From Pegoplata infirma (taxonomy: Eukaryota > Arthropoda > Insecta > Diptera > Anthomyiidae), in the NCBI GenBank assembly GCA_963921195.1, contig OY992540.1, positions 43,485,890 through 43,549,889 on the forward strand: DNA of 64,000 bases, given 5' to 3'. Of the stretch, positions 21,890-32,327 are shown piece after piece. How positions within the stretch are numbered: the first letter of the stretch is position 1; each line of letters starts with the position of its first letter. The position numbers and the translations under genes are program-made. The notes beneath the pieces were generated by a model. It was given only the letters and a program-made list of their open reading frames with translations. It ran no database searches and was not told the origin of the DNA.

Positions 21890-22235
21890 AGAGTCTATGT
21901 GTGCTGACGTAAAACGTACCAATCACTTACGGCCTAGGTTAGGGGTGGTGGAGCCTAAAGTTCAGACTCCTCGCATAGACCGGCTGCTCAAATGCGATAC
22001 CACATTTTCCTTCAGCGACGAGGATAAAACGCGTTAGTCAATGTTGCGAAAAGTTTTAGTTGCGTAAGGTCCGTAGCCGCGATATCATCCAGATTCTCGA
22101 TTTCTGCTTTACCTAGTATTTGCTGGCGGTGTCTGGCCAATGCGGGGCATTTGCACAGAGCAATTAGGCAGTGTCCTGTGACCACTCCCGTGAGTAAACG
22201 ACAATCCCCTCTGTTAAGAGAGAGTATGTAGGGAG

Positions 22236-23265
22236 CAGTGTTGCCACCTCATGTGTAATTATACATATCATGTGTAATTTTTTTTTCATGTGTAGCCCAT
22301 GTGTAATTGTCTGCATGTGTAATTCATATGTAATTTAAAATGTTTGCTTTTTGAAGCATTTTTTTATAATTTGTTTTAAAAAAACTTTTAGCAGATTTTT
22401 CTGTAGAAATGGATATTTTAACGAAATTCTCTGTAATTCAGTTTTAAAAAATAACACAAGTTTTTAATTATTTTGCTGATTCTGTTTGCTAAGTTTACAA
22501 AAATATTTTTGTGCACATTTTAGCTAATTATTTTAAAATTTTACAGATTTTTTTTTATTTCGAGAAATTTTAACGATTAAAAATTGTCAAAATTAAAAAA
22601 TAGCAGACAATTTTGCTAATTTTACAAAAATACTTTCTGTTAGTTATCATTAGTATTTTTCTAAATTTTATTAAAAAATTGACGATTTGAAAAAAAAAGA
22701 AAAAATACAATAAACTGTTTCTGTTTTGTTCTTAAAATTTAGCAATATTTTCGTTTATGCTTAAAATTTTTTACTTAAACAATACGTTTAAGATGTTAAG
22801 ATTTTTCATCAAGTCTGCAGATTTTTCTGCTTTAGGGCGGATTACTCAATGAAAAGTTAGCTGCTAACTGCCGATTTAACGGAGCTTTATGTCAAAATTT
22901 GTATGAAAAAGTTAAATTTAACAAAGAGTTATTTTATAACGGAGCATTGAGTAATCCAGCCTTAATCAGCATGATTTTCTGTTAAAATGAGCAGATTGTC
23001 AGCTGAAATCAATATATTTTTTTGCTGTTTTTCAGATTTTCTTCTGATTTGACTTATTATCCAGATAGAAATTTCGCAAGAAATATAAATCGTAGGTTTT
23101 TTGAGCAGTAAAAACTAGACTTTGGTTAACCGTTATATTTTGAAAATTTACAAAAAAAAACCTTATTAAAAAAAAGCATGTGTAATTTCATGTGTAATTT
23201 TGGCATGATCCATGTGTAATTTGTGATTTCATGTGTAATTTACGATTTTGTTGGTGGCAACACTG
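22236..23265. mobile_element. Non-autonomous hAT-like element, 1,030 bp
   Basis: The ends CAGTGTTGCCACC (22236) and GGTGGCAACACTG (to 23265) are perfect 13-bp inverted repeats. The flanking 8-mers GTAGGGAG (22228-22235) and GTAAGGAG (23266-23273) match at 7 of 8. CATGTGTAATT repeats many times inside both ends (22246-22340, 23175-23245), as subterminal repeats do. No transposase. It splits LINE B and itself contains the MITE at 22835-22961. Confidence 0.87.
22835..22961. mobile_element. PIF/Harbinger-like MITE H2, 127 bp
   Basis: The left end GGGCGGATTACTCAATG and the inverse of GGCTGGATTACTCAATG are flanked by TTA (22832-22834, 22962-22964). Another 127-bp copy lies at 60966-61092. This copy is the innermost of three layers (H2 in hAT in LINE B). 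Confidence 0.87.
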
Positions 23266-24180
23266 GTAAGGAGTTTTCCCGAGGTCGTAATGCGGCCAGA
23301 TTGTTCTGGTGATACTGCTTGTGCTTAGCTCTCTCCATTTCCTTTTGCTATAGAAATGCAACGACAGTCGCTTCTCGTTCTATAGTACTGAATCGGGGGC
23401 TCAATATCAACAAAAGTTCCTACGCGATCTGCTCCAAGCTTAGCGAGCTCATCAGCTTTCTCGTTCCCATCTACTTCCTTATGTCTAAGTACAAGAGATA
23501 CGGTATTATTCCCGGATAGTTTCTGAAGATTCTCGTAACAATTAAAAACGACTTTTGATTTAATACAAAAAAAGCTCCTTAGGGCCTTTAGTGCAGCTTG
23601 ACTGTCGACGTAAAAGTTTAGTATTTTATCTGTTTCCCCTAGAAACTGTGAGGCTTCCTTATCTATAGCAACTATTTCAGCCGGGAAAATACTGCAGTGA
23701 AAAGGTAATTTAATAGACTTCTCTATATCACAAACGTCTGAAGTAAAACAGGCTCCAACTCCCGTCGATTGTTTGAAGCCGTCTGTAAAAATATTTATAG
23801 CGTCATTTTGAGCGCAACGCCAGTCCGACCAAAATTCTCGAGTCGGAAATTCAACTTTAAATTTCCGGTCGAAAAGTAATTGGGGCACTTTGTAGTCAGT
23901 GACAACATTTTCCAAATTGTCCATGATACTGTGTCCAAAGTTTCGGCGTCTGAGCCAATTTGACTCCTTGAGTCTGAGGCATGCCTTATAAGCCTCACCT
24001 TCAGCAAAGATGTCAATTGGCAGCAGATACAGTAATGTGTCGATGGATGCAGCTGATGTCGTTCTTAGGGCTCCAGTGACACTAAGGCCCAAAAGCCGTT
24101 GGGCCCTTTGGAATTTCCTTAGAGCCACCTCCCTTTCAAGTGCTTTGTGCCAGACCATAACCCCGTAGAGTAAGATAGGT

Positions 24181-24254
24181 ACAATGGACTATTTTAAGTC
24201 TGAGCGCCATGGACTTGCCTAAAAATTTACTTATTTTAGGCTTGTACAACCCAC
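24181..24254 (+). mobile_element. 74-bp micro retro-insertion, 7-bp TSD
   Basis: GATAGGT occurs at 24174-24180 and 24255-24261; LINE B needs it once (codons of IVRPILLYG). The insert runs from ACAATGGACTATTTTAAG through GCGCCATGGACTTGCC to TTGTACAACCCAC. The same unit occurs at about 27131-27205 (-) and 31370-31445 (+), where its tail continues as CCTCAACTCAA or CCTCCAACTTAACTC. Confidence 0.82.
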
Positions 24255-24735
24255 GATAGGTCTTACTATAGAAGTATATATCCAGTACGTGATCCTTGGG
24301 CCAAGTCCCCATGTTCGGCCGATCATTTTCTTGCATGCATAGTATGCATTATTTGCCTTCTTTAATCGTTCATCTGTATTCTGGTTCCATGCTAACTTAT
24401 TGTCCAGGATGATTCCTAAAAATTTCCCATGCTTTGAAAGTGGGATTTCAACGCCATTGACCCTGACTTTTCTAAAATTTTCGATCTTATATTTTCGTGT
24501 AAACAGTACCATTTCAGTTTTCCGTGGATTAACGTTAAGACCATTTTCTTTTGCCCAACTCCGTAACTGTTTCAGCGATCGCTCCAGCATCTCGGATAAC
24601 TTGGCGAAAAATTTACCAGTTGACATGATTGTCACGTTGTCTGCATATGCGACTACTGATACTTCTTGCGTATCCAGTTTTTTGAGAATAGGATCCACTT
24701 ACAACCTAACCTTACCTGACTTCAACACTAATTAA

Positions 24736-26180
24736 AGATCTTACGATATAAAAATCTAATCTGTCCATGTTTGGGCTTGGTGTAGGGTGTTTTATAATCG
24801 GTCTTAAACGACTACAGTTTTCTAGTTAAAAAATCAAAATTCTTTTATTTACCGTGTACTACAAACCGACTGGCTGATTATAAATAAAAATAGTTCTCGA
24901 TAAATATTGTCGTTTATAGGCTCTCAGTTTGCTCGAAAGCTTCGTAGAATAATGTCGTGACAGATTAAAAAAAAAAAAAGTGAAAAAAAGTCCGTTCACA
25001 ACAGATTTTTAGTGAGTTTTGATGGCAAAAGAAAAGAAAAATAAAACAAAGTACTTAAACTGAATTAAAAAAGAAATGAATATTTTTTTTGTTGTTGTTT
25101 ATTATTGTGTTATGTTGTTGTAGTAGTAAATTGTTGTTGTTGCTCTTTTTTCCCAATAATGTTTCACAAGTTCTGTTCGGTTTGATTACTTAAACAAAAA
25201 AAAAACAACAGCAACAACACTGAATAAAAAAAAATACAAAATAATAAGAAGAAGAATCAAAAAAAATAAGGAGAAGAAGAAGAAGAGAAAAAAATATAAG
25301 AAATAACTCGTCCGTCATACAATTTAAAAAAAGTGTTTTTATTGTATTCATATCAATGTGAGTGAGTGCTGCTGTTGTTGTTGTTGTTGCTGTTTACGTT
25401 AATGTTGTTGCTATTTATTATTGTTGTTGCTGATGAGACGACAGACTACTGTTTAATAATGAATTTTATTTATTTATACACATTTATGAAAATGAAGCAG
25501 CCAACAGCAACAACAACAACAGAAAAAACACCAACAATAACGAGGAACAGCAGCAGCAGCAAAAAAAATTAAAACAGAACATATAAGCGAACGAATACAA
25601 AAACAAAAAAAATAAAACAAAAACTAACAACTCAGCACTTCGTTTCTTGGTTTATAGTTGCTGGCTGGTTGCAGCATAGTATAACAGCAACAACAACACC
25701 AGCAGCAACAACACAAAAGTTTTGTGTATTTCGTAAATATCATGACATTTTTTCTGTTTATCTTGAATTTTTCATGCAACGATACAAAAAAAAACCAAGC
25801 AACCGACCGATTCGTTAGGATATTCACTACTCACTACTACAACTCTCGTAGGCAGACGTTCCAAACGTAGACGTTTAAATCAACATTCCTGCATTTCGTA
25901 CAAACAGACAGACGGACAGACCGACATACATAGATACTCGTATTTAACGTTTTTATGTACTTTTACGTTCGTATTCGTTATGGGTGAATTGTAAGGAATT
26001 CAAGATTTACTCGTAGATTGTTGAGGGCTTTCGTTTTTTTTGTGTTTTTCTTAGTTTGAATTTGGTCGTAATTTTTGTTTGATCACACTCGTTGCCAGAT
26101 AGTTTTGCAAATTTGAAATCATATGTTAATTATTTCATTACATAATAAACAGATTAGAGACTAATTTCGGTTCGCTTCGA
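24736..26180. other. Low-repeat DNA, opa-like repeats, possible 5' UTR
   Basis: No dispersed element and no supported ORF. TTG/CAA triplet runs lie at 25110-25145, 25370-25430, 25500-25560 and 25680-25715, and a GACA/GACG microsatellite at 25908-25935. The composition resembles dipteran UTR or first-intron DNA. A core promoter is predicted at 24924. Confidence 0.4.
24924..24958 (+). promoter_or_regulatory. Predicted Inr + DPE core promoter
   Basis: TCAGTT at 24924-24929 matches the fly initiator consensus TCAKTY, giving +1 at A24926. TGTCGT at 24953-24958 falls exactly at +28 to +33 and fits the permitted downstream promoter element alphabet. No TATA box stands at -30, as is usual for DPE promoters. 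Spacing between Inr and DPE is strict in Drosophila, which is why this pair stands out. No coding exon can be attached to it. Confidence 0.4.
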
Positions 26181-26199
26181 AGAAGAACGTCTTTGCGTT

Positions 26200-27130
26200 T
26201 AAGTTAGGTTGGAGGGGCGTCCGCCAATTTGGCGAATTCACTCGGAGGCTATAAGGCCCATTATGGTTGTTATTTCCTTACTCCCCCTCCGATACAAAAA
26301 TTCTATTTTTTAAATCACCCCGATTCTCTAAGATATTCTGCAAGGGATGTCAATGAGACACCGTTTAGGCAATCCAGGTCATCGAACATTTTTTTCCCAA
26401 ATACTTAAGGCGGCGCTTCATCAGACCCGTACAATCCTACAAGATGTGCTTCACTGACTCCTCCTTCACTTCCCACAACATCTACAACGTCCATTTGGCC
26501 GATTATACACTTTCCTGTCAGTACTCCCACTAATGCACTAACCTTCCATTTGCCAAAACTAAGAAGACTTTATGCCCTTTAAGGATTTGACCGTGGCCAC
26601 AGTGTTAGCAATATCATGCATGTTGTCAGTAGCACTTCTTCATTCTATTCTCTGATATCCTATCAATTTCGTTCAACAATTCCACTATAGAAACCGAGAT
26701 ATCAGGTTTTACACGCTTCCCTAACGACTCGAAGGCATTTCTCGCACATTCACCAGCCAATTCGCTCCCAGAGATCCCACTATGTCCAGGTACCCAGATT
26801 AGCTTGTCTGTGTGCTGACTGATTCGATAAAGGAATCGTAAACAGTTTCTAACAATTCCCAATTTAACAGTTTTGATTCTAAGGCTTTTAGACTATACAC
26901 GAAAATGATTATAGCGCAAGAACTTTGTTTCCTTTTCATAATCATCAGCGCAGCTTTATCAATTGCAAGTACCTCGGTTTGAACAGCACTACACTTGTCC
27001 GGAAGTCTCACTGAGGACCTGGTTGCGAGGCATTCAGAGTATATTCCCGAACCAATACCCATCTCCATCTTCGTTCCGTTCGTAAAGATTGAGATCGCAT
27101 TCTCTGTTATAACAATTGTTGAGTTGAGGG
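26200..27130 (-). pseudogene. LINE C fragment (RNase H to 3' end)
   Basis: The minus strand encodes RNase H pieces: SIFTNGTKMEMGIGSGIYSE and RLPDKCSAVQTEVLAID (27090-26960), then KLIWVPGHSGISGSELAGEC (26805-26745). The C-terminal part is degraded, and the 3' UTR has the recurring GGCCTTATAGCCTCCGAGTG box and a CCAACCTAAC end (26215-26200). LINE C has the same order at 39381, 46007 and 51420. 5'-truncated and broken by stops. Confidence 0.78.
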
Positions 27131-27205
27131 TGGGTTGTACAAGGAAATTTTTAGAAAAGTCCATGGCGCTCAGACTTAAAATAATCCATTGTATCGTACC
27201 CTGAG
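27131..27205 (-). mobile_element. Copy of the ACAATGGACTATT micro-unit
   Basis: On the minus strand ACAATGGATTATTTTAAG, GCGCCATGGACTTTTC and TTGTACAACCCACC repeat the unit of 24181-24254, here with a CTCAACTCAA tail abutting LINE C. No duplication is visible. Confidence 0.6.
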
Positions 27206-27269
27206 AAGAAAAATTTTAGTAAGGGTGAGAAAAGGTTTAGAAGAATGAGAAAAAAAATAAAGTGCTTGA

Positions 27270-27780
27270 TCAGAATTTCTCAGTTGCTTTCACAAACTTG
27301 AGAAAATCAGACAAGGGAAGTCCATGGATGGTGTCCATTGACAGAATATCAGAACCTAATGTCCGCAGTCTAGCCCTTGAGAACGTTTGACAACAACTGA
27401 CGTAATCTTCAGTTGTGTCCTCATCCTCAAGATAAGCTGCACATAATGGGTCTGATAAGACACCTAATCTCGTCATATGACGAGCCCAGGCATTGTGTCC
27501 AGTAAGTCTGCGACAGTCTATTCTACTGAGACTGAGTATATTGTTAGCCACTTTCTTGTCTGGCCTAATCACAAAACGTTTGGTATTCTTGTATGCCAAC
27601 ACATTTGACCATCGTTCCATGAAAATTGTTTTCATATGAGAGTTGATCCAACGCATCAGCCATGTAAAGCCTATACCAATCTGGGGTTCCGGATTGTGAG
27701 GAATTATATCGGAACCAAGATTTGACAAAGAGTCGGCAATCTCGTTTTTTCTTATTCTTCTTTGACCCGGAACCCACAGA
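27270..27780 (-). pseudogene. LINE D C-terminal domain
   Basis: A 152-codon minus frame (27728-27270) carries a typical LINE C-terminus: MRWINSHMKTIFMERWSN, then LSLSRIDCRRLTGHNAWARH, LCAAYLEDEDTTEDYV and a terminal LPLSDFLKFVKATEKF. Upstream, in another frame at 27777-27700, a short tail of RNase H may persist. The Cys/His spacing follows the C-x(n)-H-x(4)-C pattern seen in the I/R1 group, but the residues are partly lost (CAAY for CxxC). A single copy in the window; no RT is attached. Confidence 0.65.
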
Positions 27781-27799
27781 ACACTGACGCTATTCCCTA

Positions 27800-28185
27800 A
27801 TTAGTATTTCGAGTTCGAAGGTTCTATTCAAGTTCACCTGCGGTTTTCTGTACCACTTCACATGGTCGCGTGTCCCCAAGAGCATTGCTTAAGCATTTGC
27901 GACTTCGTGTTTACTACAAGACCATTTCCAGATGTAATGTAATTCGTAATAGATCAATTGAAATCTGAAAATTCTACTAGTAATTCGAAGATCCTATTTT
28001 CTATTGCTTTCACCAAAGTTGTTGCTGACTCCTCCTTTATGAAATTGCTGACATCTTCATATAACTCTTCCAAATGTCCCCAACGAATCAGTGGCCACTA
28101 ATAATGATTTTAGACAACGCTGGCCAACTGCTAATTTGTCCTTGCGGAAATTTGGAAGAATTGTATGAAGATGTCTGCATTTTAA
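27800..28185. other. Unassigned, with a short 21-bp-type repeat
   Basis: At about 27935-27990 there are 2-3 units of TTCGTAA/AGATCAATTG type, as at 34375-34670 and 59037-59165. The rest is unassigned. Confidence 0.35.
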
Positions 28186-28189
28186 TAAA

Positions 28190-28870
28190 TGGAAGATAAA
28201 CAATATGTCAGGGGTGAAATCTCTCCTCTTGAAAGCGATATCAACTAATTAAGAGAAGGCCAAATCTGTTGTGAAGTTCCTCACGTCCATCCATGTGCCC
28301 ATCTCTAATTAGTCTTCGTCGCGGAATAAAGCCGTAGAATTTGCTTGCAAGTTTCTAGAGGCATACCAACACATTTCAATTCTGTTCGAACCTGTAAGGT
28401 AGTTCCCAGTCTTGCAAGCTCATCGACTTTTCAGTTTCCTGGAATGTATCTGTGCCCTAGGACATATATGAGTCGTATGTTGACTGTGGTTGTAAACAAG
28501 ACATTACAACTCAACCAGTCAGCTACTTCCTTTATTGCCCGCATTTCTGCCTGGTAAACACAGCAATGATCTGGAAATCTTTAAGCCAGGCTCAACCCAA
28601 GCTCTTCTGGATAGACTCAAACGCCCACTATCTTCGATCCGGCTGTGTAAAAATGTATGGAGGCTCCACTACCCGGAATGCTCCTTATCAAAGACATTGC
28701 AACTAAACCAGCCAGCCACTTCCTTTATTTTCAGCATCTCTCCCAGCAATGATCTGGCAATCTTCGGGACAGGCTCTTCCGAATATACTCCAAAGCCCAC
28801 TTGTTCGTGCAGCTTTGATCCGTCCGTGTAAAAATTTATTGAGGCTTTGCCGAATGAGAGATATTTCCAA
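28190..28870 (-). pseudogene. LINE A fragment, rearranged
   Basis: The minus strand carries LINE A RNase H (ASINFYTDGSKLHEQVGFGV at 28840-28780) and the GCAAGTTTCTAGAGGCATAC block (28345), with internal deletions. The RNase H start is duplicated (28610-28500 and 28850-28700). Not functional. Confidence 0.72.
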
Positions 28871-29510
28871 AGCATTTGATCTTTTGTAGAACGTTGCACT
28901 CGGTCCAGGAGCTTATTTCGTTTGACGTCGGTAGTAAATTATCTCTATTTTTATCGAGCTTTCTCAGAGATCGCGCTATACTTGTTATAGATGGGTTCTT
29001 ATCAGATAAGTTTCAGCTAAATTTAGGAGTTCCCCATGGTTCTGTTCTTTCTTCTAATACTTCGCAAATGACAGCAACATTTGTCATGCACTTTCCTTCA
29101 ATTATTAGTATTCCTTACTGAGGTTGAAGCTATGAGGGAGAATATGAATAATACACTGAATAATAAAAAATGCGAATAATTTTGATTTTAATGCTCGTAA
29201 GACCCAATTTTGCATACTGACCCCCAGATGGCTTGTGGAATTAGCGTCTTCTGTACCATAAGTGGTACAGCTTTTGAGGAATTAGACACTCTGGATGCTA
29301 TATGCATGAAAATCCAATGTGATGCTCGTTGGAATCAACTTGTTTTTCAAGTGTCGAAAAAAATCATTCAAGAGTCTAGGTTTCTTAAAACGGTGCAAGA
29401 ATTACTACACTCCGTCTGATCTTCTTACTATTTATATCGCATATATTCGACCGAAATTCAAAATAGCTCATCAAAAACCAAAAAATGTTGCTACCCAATT
29501 TTAATGTCTA
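28870..29510 (+). pseudogene. LINE F RT palm/thumb remnant
   Basis: Plus-strand pieces in shifting frames: a DISKAFD-like start at 28862-28885, SSFLRDRAILVIDGFLSDKF and LNLGVPHGSVLSS at 28950-29060, then SNICHALSF in place of the FADDS box at 29075-29110. The thumb pieces FKCRKKSFKSLGFLKRCKNY and TPSDLLTIYIAYIRPKF follow at 29340-29460. LINE F has no RNase H; the motifs fit the CR1/jockey group. Confidence 0.72.
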
Positions 29511-30939
29511 TTAGTTAAACATGTCGTTGTCATTAGAGGTAACCACTTTTTCATGTGGCTTGTTGTCCAAACAAACCTTCAAACGAAGAATTTCCACTTT
29601 GTCGTCCAAAATGTTATTGGTTGGCAGCTAGTAGGATGTGACATATAGCTGTCATATCCTTGCAGGATGTGCTAATATGATAAAGATAATTTATATAAAA
29701 AAATGTTTGAAAGTTAAAACTAATGGAATTTTTTTGTGTTTTCGACCAACCTATATCAGACAATGTCCCAAAGAAGTTTTAAGGGAAATGTCATAGTGCT
29801 GATTATTATTTAGGCCATTTTGAACATTTATGGACGTTGCCACTTTGGCAATGCTAATTGGGTATTGAAATTCTTTAAAATTGACAAACGAAACTTTCAA
29901 ACATATGGCGCCCAAGCAGGGCCCCATCACGAATCTCAATCAGGAAAAGAAAATATCGTCAATGAGAGGAAGTTGGGCCAAATTCTTTAATTTTAAAATT
30001 CTAAAACCTTTAAAATATAATTTCGTTGCAAGCTTAAAAACAATTAAGTTTAAATATTTCCCACATCTGGCAACATAATGTTTGCACTCTATTTCAGATA
30101 GAACAAGTTTTGAGAAATGCATTTTATTGTAGAGTGGGGGTAGATCATGCGTTGTTGTTGGTGTAATCATTGTTGGCGTAGCCTTTGTATTAGTTCACTT
30201 AAGTTGTGGTAGTAGGCAAAGTATTGTGGTTGTTGCTGCAAACAATGCTATTACTGTTGTTGCTATTATTATTATTATTGTGCCGTCCACCAGAAAAACA
30301 ACAACACACAAAAAAATGTGTTGTCAACCGGAATTTTCATTACTCGTTGATTGTACGCAATAAAAAAATTTACGATTTTGTAATTATTTACAATTTTCAA
30401 CTGACAACAACATCAGCAAAAAAAATAAATGCAACAGCAATCCAAATAAAACATTAAACGACCAACAAGGCAGTCATCATCATCACCATTGTCGTCGACA
30501 GTCAGTCCGTCATTTAGCCAAACAATGATACAATAATATTGACAATCATTTAATTTTGCAATGTTTACCCTTAGAATATCTGAGAATTTTATTACAGCCA
30601 ATATGTAATATAACTTCTTATATAAACACAGAACAACATACGGAGACCATAGTTTATATACGAGGGTCGTTTGTGGTAAAAATCGATTTTTCTTTAATTT
30701 AATACAAATGTTAAACCTGAAAAATGATAACGTTTTTCACAATCTTTTGATGAAAGTCAAGAAAGATCGATTGGAACTTGGAGATTCTATTTGTATAGAA
30801 TCTTTGAATCACTATTTCTCCAAACTTCAAGTGGAATCTTTGAATTTGAAATGGAATACACGAAATTCAATTTTCAAAATACATCCGAAAATAATGTAAA
30901 TGAGTTTTATATAGTAAATCCATCAGATCTCGTTGTTGC
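29511..30939. other. Low-repeat DNA with TTG/CAA runs
   Basis: No gene is supported. Segment 29830-29940 is similar to 33865-33965 (shared CAATGC..AACTGGGTAT and ATGGCGCCCA), an unnamed dispersed repeat. TTG/ATT runs occupy 30205-30285 and CAA runs 30410-30440. Confidence 0.4.
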
Positions 30940-31370
30940 TGGCCTACCACTCCCCGATCAGGTTGGTATTAAGATGATGAAACCAAATACTCCCATGCTA
31001 TGGGCAAAATGGCAACAGTCTTTCAGACTTAAGCGGGAGTATTTCCCTCTTGCTGGAAAGTTGCCAATGTGCAGCCAATCCCTAAAAAGGGTGCGGCTAA
31101 TAACCGTGGTAATTACCGCCTATTTGCAAAATGCTCAGCGCTTGCGAGGGTGATGGAGAGCATGGTAAATTGCCATCTTGTTAGGTATTTGGAGGCTAAC
31201 TTACTTTTAAACGATCGACAGTATGGTTTTCGGAGAACGCGTTCTACTGTGGATCTGTTGAAATTCCTTTCGGAACGTTGGAGTCGATGATCGAGCCACC
31301 ATTTTGGTGAGAGTAAGGTAGCTAATTTGGATATTTCCAAGGCGTTTGATTGTGCTCATATCTAGCACGG
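30940..31370 (+). pseudogene. LINE F RT N-terminal remnant
   Basis: Plus-strand frames give SLLVGKLPMCSQ-like text and PIPKKGAANNRGNYRLFA (31070-31130), MESMVNCHLVRYLEANLLLN and DRQYGFRRTRSTVDLLKFLS (31150-31275), then LDISKAFDCAH (31328-31360). This is the RT region from the PKKG..NYRP box to the catalytic AFD box. At 31370 it is cut by a micro-insertion. Confidence 0.75.
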
Positions 31371-31445
31371 TACAATGGACTATTTTAAGTCTGATTGCCA
31401 TAGACTTGCCTATCTTTCTTTTAGGCTTGCACAACCCACCTCCAA
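31370..31445 (+). mobile_element. Micro-unit ACAATGGACTATT, third copy
   Basis: It has the same start and order as 24181-24254: TACAATGGACTATTTTAAG, then GCCATAGACTTGCC and GCACAACCCACC, ending CTCCAACTTAACTCAAC, a fuller tail than in the other copies. Confidence 0.65.
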
Positions 31446-32310
31446 CTTAACTCAACAAACCACCCCAGCAAAAGCCGTTGTTTCTTGGATGCCTTATTTT
31501 GTTGCATTTTTGAAGCAGTAACGTTAGCAGTAAAGTGCTTCTTACTGCTTTAAAAACAAATCTAGTTTTTGATGGGACATTTTAAGCACTTCACAGAAAT
31601 CTTCATAGAAATAAAATAGTGGTATTCAAAATCTTACTTGCCAGACCTAGTACTGGTGGTAAAAGAGCACTTTTTCAAAACACATGTATATTTTAAAAGG
31701 AGTTTAAGGAGTCGTTGGTACATTGCTAGGGCGGGAAGCAAGACTCTGAATACATCTAATGAACAATTTTTTAGTGGTAGCTAAGTATACCCAAACTTAT
31801 CATACGACCCCCGTTAACAGCAATATGACAATTCAAAAAAATCCCCCATTGCTCCAAACATAAAAACAACAGACAAACATGGAATGACAGAGACTTATTA
31901 ATTTTACAATCGTGTTCTGTAATTTTTTTGTGTGATGTATTGCAACAACAACATCATACTCATATCGTTCAATTTTATTTCATTTGTGGTCATAAAATGT
32001 GATTCCGTATTAGTTTTGTGAATCTAAATTATAGTCGAACACAAATATCTACTATGTATAAACATTTGTATATTCGGTTTGTTAATATGTCTGTTTTTTA
32101 CGAAGGCAAATTGATAAATTACCTAAGGGAAAATTATAAATTTCCTAAGGCAAATTTTTTAATGAGACTTCAACGCTGGTAGTTGTTTTCGATCTAGTAA
32201 GGTCAGGACAGAATCTTGGTATTTAGTTTGTATATCTGGTCAAGTTTTTGAGAATATTGAGTTTTAAGTTAACCGAAGTCGATGTCTTAACCACTTTGTA
32301 GTATTTTATC
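31446..32310. other. No recognisable feature
   Basis: AT-rich DNA without supported genes; no internal repeat found. Confidence 0.3.
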
Positions 32311-32327
32311 CAACAGCATCTGAGACT

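Larger units (their letters stand above)
19785..21945 (+). pseudogene. LINE A copy carrying three MITEs and a TA-tailed insert
   Basis: This is a 5'-truncated plus-strand LINE A beginning in the RT thumb. GNGVDMCYGCSSCYTYGCIR at 19788 aligns with the minus copy near 8600. RNase H follows: INFYTDESKLHEQ at 20096, interrupted by a MITE, then IYSEELGLSLKIARSLQC (20419 on), then a box split by the 203-bp MITE (20594-20796), and a LIWVPGHREIPG motif near 20865. After the MITE at 21025-21419 come the CRSCMDE-type C-terminus (about 21580-21720) and the 3' UTR to GGCCTAGGTTAGG. A 60-bp TA-rich insert sits at 21830-21889. Many stops: a dead copy. Its four insertions are all younger than it. Confidence 0.8.
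21950..24735 (-). pseudogene. LINE B ORF2 remnant (RT, RNase H, C-terminus), interrupted
   Basis: The best-preserved LINE in the window, in two blocks (24735-23274 and 22235-21950) around a hAT-like insert. At 24698-24231: an active-site variant YADN (VVAYADNVTIM), then LRSWAKENGLNVNPRKTEMV and the thumb (GRTWGLGPRITYWIYTSIVRP). At 24158-23325 a 277-residue frame holds the RT-to-RNase H linker and all four RNase H boxes: INIFTDGFKQS, FPAEIVAID, FYVDSQAALKAL and GNEKADELAKLGA. The C-terminal Cys region (CRLLTGVVTGHCLIALCKCP) is at 22210-22120. YADN replaces the catalytic second Asp, and a 74-bp insert breaks the thumb at 24181-24254, so it is inactive. I/R1/LOA-like by RNase H. Confidence 0.88.

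Noticed and set aside
23325..24158. A 277-codon frame as a possible functional RNase H gene
   Set aside because: It is continuous with a LINE RT that has a YADN active site and with insertion-broken upstream and C-terminal parts; it is a LINE relic.
24690..24725. CCTAACC motifs as telomere sequence
   Set aside because: Only one to three units each, always at LINE 3' ends; no array.
29830..29940. Similarity to 33865-33965 as a conserved gene segment
   Set aside because: Short, with no shared open frame; more likely a dispersed repeat without clear ends.
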